DNA of 64,000 nucleotides from Dendrophyllia cribrosa (taxonomy: Eukaryota; Cnidaria; Anthozoa; Scleractinia; Dendrophylliidae): NCBI GenBank assembly GCA_024195265.1, contig JAJLRJ010000001.1:4422562-4486561 (forward strand), written 5' to 3'. The position numbers and the translations under genes are program-made. Each line of letters begins with the position of its first letter. The first letter of the stretch is position 1. The notes under the pieces are model-generated. The model searched no databases. It worked only from the letters and a program-made list of their open reading frames with translations, and was not told the DNA's origin. Shown here in pieces: positions 34,914 to 45,700 of this stretch.

Positions 34914-34947
<34 letters not shown>

Positions 34948-36017
34948 ACTTCGGTGGAAATATTTAAAATAATCGCCTCCCTTGATTAATCCCCGCCCCT
35001 CCCCTTCACCCCATCCCCTCCCGTTTTGTTCACCTCCTCCCAGTCAAGTTAAAAACTCATCTTGTGTAGCAAACAAGCTTTGACTGATTACAGTAAAGTT
35101 ACAAGAGAGCGGTTTTATATCGCTTTTCTAAAGTGACGTACAATTGTGTTTGACTGTTTCCTGTATTACTTGCTGGAGCTCTCTAATTAGCACGATAGCG
35201 CTTCAGGGAGCAATACTTAAAACAATCGTACGCGTCCCCCTCACATAATCGTGTCCTTTGAACCAAAACTTTAATATGGTACAATATATTGCGCTGATAG
35301 GTGTTTTGTACATTGAAATTTCAACAGGTTCATGTGCTTCCAATGTACCTCTTGTTAGAAACGGGCTGGTTAATATCTCTTTAATTTCCCTCTTGTTTTA
35401 AAGAATCGCCTAGATCTTGTAAGCCATATGCCTACTTACAACCATGTGTTAATGTCCTTGCATTCAGTTATTCCTCTTTTGTTAGATCAATCCGCGTATG
35501 GAACAAAGTTTCAGAACAAGCAGTTCTTGCTCCGAATCTACAGATCTTTCAAACATTAGCTCTTCCTGAAATCCGTACTATGAGCCCACCTGCTTATCTC
35601 AAGAGACTGTAAACGCTGATCATATAGTATTTAATTTCACCTGCACTATTTATCACCTACACAAGCACCCTCCCAGTAGTTCCCAGTATTAGTTCTTACT
35701 AGTTGGGAGTACACATTCTAAGTTCTAAGTCAGCGACCACCTCCTTGGCGTTGTATTTTGGGTTGTCGCTTACCGGGAGGTTCAACCGGTAATTACAAAG
35801 CCTCTGAAGCCTGATGAGCGTTTTGCCAACCGGGACCAGGAGAAGTGGTTCTCGATGAAGGTGCCCCAAAGTGGAGATTCCACTTTTAATTAATTACTGT
35901 AATCGCCCCGGCTATTATCCGAGGAAATCGGTACCTGATAAAGATTAGCATTAATCAAACATTTTCTTCTTAATTTACACTACCTGGCTATAAGGTACAA
36001 GTGAAAATTATCACTTA

Positions 36018-36180
36018 GGGCCTGGTCGCACTACAGTCAAAAACAAAAATTAGCCCGCGCAAAATGACATAAAAACAAAAACACTCCACAAAAAGCGTGT
36101 CCTACCGGAGCGGTTTCTTTTGTTTTCCTTGATTTTTGCACGGGCGGATTTTTGTTTTTGACTGTAGTGCGACCAGGCCC
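36018..36180. mobile_element. Harbinger-like 163-bp MITE
   Basis: TTA (36015-36017) then GGGCCTGGTCGCACTACAGT; a perfect reverse complement ends at 36180 before TTA (36181-36183). The repeat extends through TCAAAAACAAAAAT. The TTA duplication is the PIF/Harbinger signature. Confidence 0.85.
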
Positions 36181-38166
36181 TTAGCCGACACTGGATTCTG
36201 TGGCGGGATTATTCCCGTAAGGGCAAAGTATTGGCAGCGGAGATACGAATACAAGCCATGAAACCGCCAGTAGAATGGGAGGAAGATGATAAGTTGAAAT
36301 TAGCTTCCATCGCGCGAATTGATAGCTCGTGGATCGGCGACTTTTCGCACGGGTACAATACAGGCTACTGGTCAAAGACCTTTACTGTTCTTTACGATTT
36401 GAATTTGTAATTCATTCCACTCATTTCATCGCTAATTTTATTGAAGTCTTCCAAAATGGCTGAAAATAGGCCCCCGTGAAAAGAATTATCGAGATATCTT
36501 CGAAAAATATGCTATAGTCAAATGATTATGATCATAATTGAAGCATTTATATTCCGAATTACGATTAAACTTAATTTTTTTATGGTTTAAAAGTTGATCT
36601 CTCCGAATGTAGGTCAATCAAAATGACGGGAAACTAAAATCAGTGAGATTTTATCCTCGATATTAATGCTATACCCTTGTTCAAAAGTTTAAATTTAAGC
36701 TTATTTTTGTGGATGTCAACTGATAAAATACACTGAGTATTAGTTGAATCAACGGAGAACTAAGCAAAATATCAATCTAAGAACTTCAAAGGTCAAAGTT
36801 TTATCGGCAAAGGTAAACAGGAAAAAAGGTAGGTATAATTTAACGCGAAATTGTTCTCATGAACTGTAATGAATGATTCTTTGCGCGCCCCAAAATACTA
36901 TACTATAAACATGGATTTAATTTAGCTTAGTTATAATTACCTTTCTCCGCTTCGCTGCTTCACTCTAAAGCGTTTATTGCGACAAAAAAAAAAAAAGAAT
37001 CGTTCATCGGAAAACACTGTCTGATGAAGACTACGTTTTTTTAACGCTATTTATTTATGCATATTTAGTGCTTCTATAGTTTTCTGTTTGAACTTTCAAA
37101 ACAATAGAGACTCCAGGCAACGCAACCAACTAAAGAAAAATGCAAGCAATTGGTGAATTTAATCTCCAAGGTTAACTGATCACTCAACTTACCTTTCAAG
37201 CTCAAGCAGTTTAAAGCCTGGGCTATAAGTCTGTTCGGAAAATATCGTTGACACTTAATATCTTCGGCTAGATTGACTGAACCAGATTAAAATTTTTCCT
37301 GAACGTTAATATCGACGTCTTCTTCTGGCTTAACGCACAAGTTCGGTCACTTGACATGTCACGTGATCAAAATTTTAAAATTAAGCAAATCGGCGATATG
37401 CCAGCGAATTTTTTTCGTATAGTTAGATAAATTAGCTTTTGCAATGGAGGTTGAACATATTTAACCTTCTACGTTTGGAATGATTGTCCTCGAGTTTTAA
37501 AATTACATTTATAAATAATCAAAGGTTAAATTTTGGGACAATGATCATTGTCCTCAGAAAATTTTTCAAGAGAACCATAGAAGATCATTCCAAACGTGAA
37601 GGGCTGGAAATATTTAATCTGCATCAGAAAAGCGTTTTTATTTTATGTTTCCTCTTAAACCCATCAGCAATTCGTCAAATCATAGTTAATAGAACAAACT
37701 GGTTATGAAGCTCAACAAATTCCAAAAAGAGTGTACAAAGCTGCTTTGTTTTATGTTGAACGAACCGTGACCCTGCACATTGTTTTGTTTAACGTGTGAG
37801 CCCAAATGTTTCTACTGGTCAGTTGCTCATATGCATTTCAATACCTTTTGTGTTTTGTGCAGGGTCAAGGCAAACGAACAAAAGAAATGGAGAACAAAAA
37901 CATATAACAAAGGACTGACTGAGTTTCATAACCAGTTTGTTCTATTAACTATGGTCAAATATTTGCTATTTTATAAAAAATGGCCACGTGACTTATGGGA
38001 AAGCTTATTATACTTAAAAATGATAAGAACGATAAGACCTTTCCATGTGCCAAATTTCGATTCAGTTCCATTCTCTTTGTTAAAGTTATCACGAATAAAC
38101 TGTTTTTCCCGGTAAGAGCCTTTGACCCAGGCCTTAAACTACTTGAGAGACCAAATTACAATTTAA

Positions 38167-38571
38167 AGGGAGGGTTTCACGGTTTGGCGCATGTGCAAGC
38201 TATGACGTAATCCATTTAATTTCATTGTTTAGACCAATCGGAAGCGAGTAGATAACTTCGGGGGGAAATTTGCCCGTGAAAATGTCGCGGTCAGTCAGCT
38301 GAATGAATGGATGATTATGCATACCCATGTGGGCCATGAAAGCCACCAGAGCGTAGAAATAAATCCTTCGGGTCAAAGGTTTCATTCAGTGTTGACTTTG
38401 TCGGTGTTTTTCGTTGAAATTCTTTGTAAATTTTGGTCATCCTTACCTTTGCTTGGACTAATTATAGTGTGTGAAGTAAATGTGAGTGGTTTTTTTAATC
38501 GATAAATTGGGTAAGAAAGCGAATAAAGCATTTTAATCTGTGCACATGCGCCGAACCGTGAAACCATCCCT
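38167..38571. mobile_element. TTAA-flanked AGGGAGGGTTTCACGG element
   Basis: TTAA (38163-38166) and TTAA (38572-38575) enclose AGGGAGGGTTTCACGGTTTG and its near reverse complement. The terminal repeats are about 30 bp, extending to GGCGCATGTGC. 405 bp, non-coding. Confidence 0.88.
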
Positions 38572-38581
38572 TTAAGTAATG

Positions 38582-38711
38582 CGAGAATTTAGTTTTATCG
38601 ACTGAGTCGATAAGTTAAATTGACCACCGTAAAAAGATTCAAATAGCTATTTGAATCGTTTTACGGTGGTCAATTTACCTTATCGACTCAGTCGATAAAA
38701 CTAAATTCTCG
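38582..38711. repeat. 130-bp near-perfect palindrome
   Basis: CGAGAATTTAGTTTTATCGA on the left is mirrored to the base on the right, centred on ATAGCTAT at 38643-38650. Only a couple of mismatches are visible between the arms. Each arm contains the smaller palindrome ATCGACTGAGTCGAT. Confidence 0.9.
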
Positions 38712-38765
38712 TGTTTCATCCCCCCACCGACGCAGCACCATAGTTTCTCTAGAAACTAACCCCAC

Positions 38766-39620
38766 CTTTAAGTAATGATCCGCATAAGAAGGAAAGTGCT
38801 AACGGCAATGCACGATGGAATGTCAACTTTTTTCATTGTTACAACTAGTTATTTCATTGGCTGAGACTCAAGGACCGCTAAAAAGTAGGTTTCAAGGTGC
38901 ATTTTGTTTGATTTTGTAGAGGTTTCATGTAATTTAAAGGGGCTATGTCACCATTTTTAGCGTTACTTTAAAAAGCCAAAATACATCTTTATATCAGTGA
39001 AATTCCAAAAATAAGAATCCAGTTTTGTTTAAAATTATTCTACTAGTGCTGTAAAAGTAAAAATAAGTGTCTTGGGCTGCAGATGGTCAGGATGGAAATA
39101 GATCAAGTTGTATCTTGAAAAAATTGGGCCAATTTTTTCAAGTTTATCGCTTGTGTCTTAGAAAATTCGCCAAAACTCCGATTATGGTTTATTTTCTCTG
39201 CTAAAATTCACTTGATATCTTCCTGTTAGTGTTCTTTAAGCATTTCGTGTACGACAAAGGTACTTAGTTTTAATTTGGGACGGTTTTCACCCAAAAAACC
39301 TCAAAATCACCATGACATAGCTCCTTTAAGACCCAATCGCAAAACATGCAAATTTTTAAATTGTATTTGAGGAACTTAATCAAAGAAGCAAAATTATTAG
39401 CTATTGTCTTCTGCTATTTTGATTGGTTAAGCCATAGTTAATAGAGGGGACTCTATTAACTATGGTTAAGCACGAACATTTCCTAAAATTTATCTGACGC
39501 AAATGGATTTTCTTTATTTTTATACTGAAATATAATTATAAATCATTAGCTCCTCCCTATTCTTAAAATCAAAGACATTGTATGTGAGAAAGAGCCAATG
39601 CCGCCATCTAAAATAACGTT
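38766..39620. repeat. Dispersed repeat, copy 1 (filled)
   Basis: It shares about 400 bp with 45928-46336, from AATGATCCGCATAAGAAGGA to GAAAGAGCCAATGCCGC. Relative to that copy it carries two insertions: the element 38938-39325 and a 34-bp palindrome at 39432-39465. Confidence 0.85.
38938..39325. mobile_element. TTAA-flanked AGGGGCTATGTCACC element
   Basis: TTAA (38934-38937) and TTAA (39326-39329) flank AGGGGCTATGTCACC and ATGACATAGCTCCT. Relatives are at 15423 (extended), 27692-28060 and about 40862-41230. The paralogous empty copy at 45928-46336 confirms both ends. Confidence 0.88.
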
Positions 39621-40861
39621 TAGATGTTCAAAGCATCCGGGCAAAATTGTGTTCACAGCCGGTCAATTTGCCCAGTGCCCGACTGCCCGGCCCTTAATGA
39701 AACCCCTGCCGATGGTCTGAACGGGGGTGGCTAGCCACCCAATCCACCCCCCCCCCCCCCCACCCCCCCCCCCCTGGATCCGCCCCTGTCAGCCGAAACC
39801 ATTCTTGATTCTGTTCGGGTTATTATTACTCGATTGGTATTTCCCCTTCCTTAAAATATCCTTTTTTAGGTTTCTTTTAATTTGAAATAAATTTTGTGCA
39901 TCAGAAAAATATGACTTGAAATATCATGACGTGGCTCCCTTACATATAATTATGTTGTTAAAGTGTTCCTGTTATCAGTGCCGAGTTTTCATTGCACTAT
40001 GTTATGTTATTTTATGTTACCCTATGATGTTACCCCTTACGTATTTGAATAAGTTACATTAAAGAACGTTATAAAACAGTTACTTTATTGTACGAGACTC
40101 GCAAACTCGCAACTAAGTTTATCTCTTTCATACGTATATTATCAATTGAATAAAGACATTATTGAAATATCATTGCAGAAGGCTTCAGTCGTCTTAAAAA
40201 TTCGTAATTAACTAGACTCAAGCGTTCGTAATATCGGGAAAAGTTAACGCTTTTTTTTTCGAAGAAAACGAAATAAGGTGAGCTAGAAATTTCAAGGAAG
40301 AGAAAGGAGGTCGTAAATTCGGGGAAAACAATTTTTTCCCTGAAATTTACTGCCGCTGCATGAAGAACCGAAAAGATCATTTAATTAATTCTTTGAAAAG
40401 CACTTAAATGGTATGGAAAAACAGTACAACGCTATTCCAAAAAGATTTCTCATTGGGTGTCTCTGATTTTTTACTCTTTCTAGTGACCATGTAAATAAAA
40501 GCTCTTTAACCGTACTTTCCCGTGAATGGATTCTCTTTTTCTTTGATCTTGTATTCCTTTTTCTCATCATCATAACGTTTCAACCATCACTATTTTTTCT
40601 CAAAGTTAAATACCACTGATTAATTCCTACACCCCGGGACAAAACTGTTTGAGACAAACTGAAATTATGCCGACATTTTTGTACACTTCCGAACCAAATT
40701 TCCCACACCTGACACCATTAAATAAATATACACCCTTCGATCCCCTCTTCCAATGTTGTTTTGAGTATTACTGGATTTGAATCAGCCAGTTTTTAGAACA
40801 AAACAACATTGGACGGGGGGTGGGGAAGGGAGGATTTGTTTATGTTTGTTGACGCTGAAAT

Positions 40862-41230
40862 TTGGCTATGTCACCATTTTTAGTGTTATTTTAAAAAGCT
40901 AAAATTTATTTTTATATCAGTGGAAACGCAAAAATAATGGTCCAGTGTTGTTTAAAATTGCTTTACGAGTATAATGAAACTATAAACAAGTGTCTCTGAC
41001 TACAGATGGCCAGGATGGAAGTGGATTCCAACTTGAAAATATCGGCCAATTTTGTCCGTTCGTTCAATGTGTTTTGGAAAATTTGCTAAAAACTAATTAT
41101 GGTTTATTCTTTCTGCAAAAATTTACTTGATATCTTGTTCTTGGTGTTCTAAGAGCATTTCGTGTTTGAAGTAAGATGCTCAGTTTTAATTCTAGCACAG
41201 TCCGAGACAAAAATATGAAAATCGCCATGA
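40862..41230. mobile_element. Truncated AGGGGCTATGTCACC-family copy
   Basis: It begins GGCTATGTCACCATTTTTAG and ends AAAATCGCCATGA, lacking both AGGGG termini. The MULE-like element starts 10 bp later. Confidence 0.7.
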
Positions 41231-41239
41231 CAAGAAAAC

Positions 41240-42309
41240 TAGACTACGAGCAGTCTCTCTTTCCCAGCTTAGTCCGTCGAGCATGAAACGAAAAAACATA
41301 AGCGAACGGATAATGGCCGCGCGAAACTGGGGGTGAGGCAGGCGCGCGCCTGCCTCGCCACAGTTTCGCGCGGCCAATATTATTTCGTTTCTCGCTTGAC
41401 GGACTAAGCTTAGACTACGAGCAGTCTCTCTTTTCCAGCTTAGTCCGTCGAGCGAGAAACGAAAAAACATTAGCGAGCGGATAATGGTCACGCGAAACAG
41501 GGGGGGAGGCAGGCGCGCAGGAAAAGAGAGACTACAGACTAAGCCCAAGCGTTTGAATTATGAGTTGCTCTCACAACTCAAAAATCTGATTGGCTCTTGA
41601 TCGAAGATCTGTCAACAAGCGGTAACGCCGCAGTAACGAGTTGTCAACACTCGAGATCAATGTCATGGCTGCGACTAAAAGATTCTAAGATCCAAGTCTT
41701 ATGCGATAGTAACGGTCTATATTGGAATAGTGACATCTTGCAATTGTTTTTAGCCTCTCCTCGGAGAGTTTATTCTGCGTTTAAGTTGATGTGTTTCTCA
41801 GAGCTAGGCAGTATTTCCATTGTCAGAAGCATCGCGTCATTGCATCCGGTTTGAAATATTTGAATCTTCAGAATGATAGCTGTTTAGTAATTCTTACAGA
41901 TGCAAGTGGTCTTTTTTTGTACACTCTTTAAGGTTCCTTTGCGGGTCTACCTCTAATGGCTTTTTTCGGAGTAATGTTCGAATAACTCATATCTTTTGGG
42001 CATTTTACTCTCTTTGCGCTAAAAGGGATTTGGTTTCGGGTTAGATCTCTCGCATTGCGATGACATGTAGATTGACAGGATGTCAAGAGAAGTAAATCTG
42101 ATACCGAAAAATCACTGACCGTGAAAGTGCATTCGCCTGGGCTTAGTCTGTAGTCTCTCTTTTCCCGCGCGCCTGCCTCGCTCCCTGTTTCGCGTGACCA
42201 TTATCCGCTCGCTAATGTTTTTTCGTTTCTCGCTCGACGGGTTAAGCTGGGAAAGAGAGACTGCTCGTAGTCTAGACTAAGCTGGGAAAGAGAGACTGCC
42301 CGTAGTCTA
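41240..42309. mobile_element. MULE-like element with doubled terminal repeat
   Basis: TAGACTACGAGCAGTCTCTC starts the left end and its near-complement ends at 42309. CAAGAAAAC at 41231-41239 is repeated at 42310-42318, a perfect 9-bp duplication. Inside, a second complete pair of the same termini spans 41411-42274, and the segment 41240-41410 is itself a hairpin centred on GGCAGGCGCGCGCCTGCC. No transposase was found. Confidence 0.85.
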
Positions 42310-42735
42310 CAAGAAAACTGCATGTCTCTACAGTTTTGTTCGAAGTTGTAACAGGACTTGAAATCATACTCGTTGTCAACCCTTCAGTCCAAGAGTCAAT
42401 AATGGAAACATCACAATGTACTTCTAACTTTTGTGTCTGTGGATGAAATCCTATGGTGTGACCATTTAAATGAAACCTCTTCGGCAGTACTTTTGCATGG
42501 TACCATTTGTATAGGTAATCATACGGTTTCGAGTTCAATTTGGGATTAATTTGCACGAGTGAGTTTTTCAAAAAGCTCAAAATTGCACGAACCGCTTCGG
42601 TTTTACAGTGGTGGGTATAGATTTGCTTAGTAGAGGGGACGGAGTAAATAATGATAGGGCCCGAACCGGAGTTCCACCAGGCTCCGGAGCCCTGGAGTCC
42701 GCCCCTACATCCGCCGCTGTTTAGTGCCATTTCGT

Positions 42736-45700
42736 TCATCGCCTAGCTTCCCTTATTTTGCTATCATGGCTACTCCATGTTTCACTAGCGTAGTAATGAG
42801 CGCTGGTAATCTCAGTTTCCTTGTCACTATGCGCTCTTATTCTCTTGAGCTCGCTCTCCAGGAATGCTTCGTTTAATGAGGGCACCGCACGCTCACCCCC
42901 CTTTCGTAGGTACGTTGTTCTTTTGGGATCCCTTACACCCCCAGTGTCTACTTTGTTCGTTTCTCGTTCACTTATCCTTCGCTTTCTGGGGCTTCGGTGC
43001 ACATCTAACATAACATAATCTCTACTTTCTTTTCTCCGGTCTTCTTCTCGTTGCTTTTCTTTTTCTCTTTCAAAACTTCGATAACTTTGCGATAAAGATG
43101 AGTGCCTACTCCTTGTTGTCTTGTCGCCATCACCTTTCTCCCTGTCAACCCTTGGACTTATCCAAGAATCACCTTTATTCCTATCATTGTTTGGTGACGA
43201 CTCATCCCTGCTTTTACTTCGGTGTGATTTTGTGTCTTTATAAACACGTCCGTCTTTGTCTAAAGTACCAGGAAGAACACGTTTTTCTCCGAGACTCTTA
43301 TCTCGTTGATCACGTTTGTGGTCTCGACCTATTTTCGTATTTTTTTCGAGCCATTCGTCGCTGCTGTCACTCGAGTCAGTTCTTGAGGATTCACTTTCAC
43401 TCGAAGAATCACTTGAACTATAAGATGAGCTGGAATCGCGCTTAGAACGATGGCGGCCTGTTGATTTGGTTTTCTTCTTCCTCTTCTTCTTGACACTTTT
43501 AACCTTCTTCTTCTTTTTTCTATAAATAAAAAAAGTGTGATTAAAAACCGCGGATATTATAAGAAGCTGTGGAACGTGCATACTTCTCAAACATCAATTT
43601 ACATTGCTTAAAGGAAGGTTAAACAAACAAAGTAAATGGAAACCAGATGCTATGTCGTGGAATGCAGTTAATCAGCGGTCCGAATACAATTTCGCCTTGT
43701 TAACAAACAAATAAATAAATACATAAATAAATAAATAAATAAGCGTCGTCATTCAACGAGGGTTACATTTAACAGACGTTGATTGATGTAAATACAGATT
43801 GAATTGAAACTCCCGCCACTTTCTTGACCAATCAGAAGAAAGACTGAAACCAACTGTGACGTGAATATGCATGTTTCCCGGGCTTGGCACGCGTTGGATG
43901 TTTTCCCGCGCTTGGCACAGGTTGCATGTTTTCCAGTACTTGGCACGGGTTGCACGTTTTCCCGCGCTTGGTATGGGTTGCATGTTTTCCCGCCATGGCA
44001 CGGGTTGCATGTGTTCCCGCGTTTGGTACGGGTTGAATGTGTTCCCGCGCTTGGCACAGGTTGCATGTTTTCCCGCGCTTGGCACGAGTTGCATGTTTTC
44101 CCACGCTTGGCACAGGTTGTATGTTTTGCCGCGCTTGCCACCGGTTGCATGTTTTTTAAGTTCTGATTGGTATATATTTGCGAAGATTGAATATGTTGTA
44201 ATTGTCCAGGGGCCCGCTTCTCGAAACTCCCGGTAACTTTTCGGGCCCGAAGCCAAATATTGAAATCCAAATCTAAAGAATAAAAGCACAAGGTCCTAGT
44301 GAACAAACCAGTCCATTTTGTTTTGCTAACTGATAGTTTTATCGTATTATCTGCAAAACTTTTGAAACCTCAATCTTCAATGAAAATAAAACAGCTTTCC
44401 GGGCCCGGTAATTACCGGGTCTTTCGAGAAACGGCCCCTGGTGTGATAACTTTGGTTTTGCGTATTACTAAACTCATTGGAAAACGTTTTAGCTAAACAA
44501 CTCTTCATACCTGTCGTTTTTCTTCCGTATTTTCTTTGTCTGACTTTGTCCCTCGAGAATAAGTTCTCTCACGTGACTGAATCTGCTCTTGAGCCCCTTG
44601 TCCGCTCTTGCAGTGGCCTGCTCTTTCTTCTGACGTCACAGAAACGTCAGTACGTTCAGAACAAAGAATTTGGGACAGGTGGGACGGGTTTTTTTTTATG
44701 TCAAAGCAAAACATAAGTGAACAAACGTTTTACAGAAAGAAAGCATTGTAAACCAATGGTATCATCAACAAAATAAAAGTTAATTTAAGATATATAACAG
44801 AGTGTAGTTCATAAAGAACATATTTCAAGTAAAGATTGCAAATAAAGGGAGGAATAACATGACAAAAATGTTTTAACAATTGTTACAAGAAAATAATAAA
44901 AAGAAGACAGGGAAAATCAGATCAAAATTACAACCGAAGAGCAATGTAAGAAAACATGTTGGAAATGAAGCAAGCATTTATATTATGCAAGTTTGCGAAA
45001 ATGTTCACATGAACATTACAACGTTGTCATCATAACAAATTACAAGTAAAAAGAAAAAAATAGTATAAAGAACACAACAACGACAAGGAAACGGTTGCAA
45101 AGTTTTATTTGAAATCAAAAACAGACCAGAATACAAATTATACCAAACATGAACGTTACCGCAAAATCCACGAACATCAAGGAAATACCATTGTCCAACG
45201 GGTTCACGCAATAGATCAATAAAATCACAAAATGAAATTGTCATCCAACAATTGAACGGTGGAGATACAGCCATACATGTAAAGAGAAACAAACAACCGC
45301 ATTAGCAAGAAATATCACGGCATTATATAGCTCAATATACTGCAAATTCTCCACTTAAATATCAACTAGTCCCAGGCTTCGCAAAAAAAAAATTCTCCAT
45401 TTATATGCTACAAGAGGTCCACTGCACTGAAAATACTAATCACGTGTGATCTGCATGATTTAGCACCTACAAGAGCACAAGGTTTTTCACTCTTGTTTCG
45501 GCAGAGCTCTTGGCTGAAGGCAGATTAACGAGCATAGTAAACACTAAGCAAAGGAAAATCCTCTGGCAAGTAGAGATCGAAGTCATAAAACTCCTCTCAT
45601 TTTACCGATCGAAATTTTACTCTAATTCCCGCGACGTGCCTTATCCCAAATATTCTCTTGAATAATATATATACCCCGGTATTCTACTTACAATGTCTTT

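Larger units (their letters stand above)
33971..42735. other. 8.8-kb intergenic region made of transposon debris
   Basis: I found no gene. Recognised pieces are inverted-repeat elements at 34225-34505, 34517-34727, 36018-36180, 38167-38571, 38582-38711, 38938-39325, about 40862-41230 and 41240-42309, with poly-C tracts at about 34913-34947 and 39750-39775. A 0.9-kb repeat starts at 38766. The stretches 34950-36010 and 36190-38160 hold AT-rich sequence in which I see nothing recognisable. Confidence 0.6.

Noticed and set aside
43749..44306. 185- and 178-residue frames with ATHTKRGKTCN-type repeats
   Set aside because: Minisatellite inside a MITE. The frames are open on both strands and in several phases, and the locus is an intron of TTC14.
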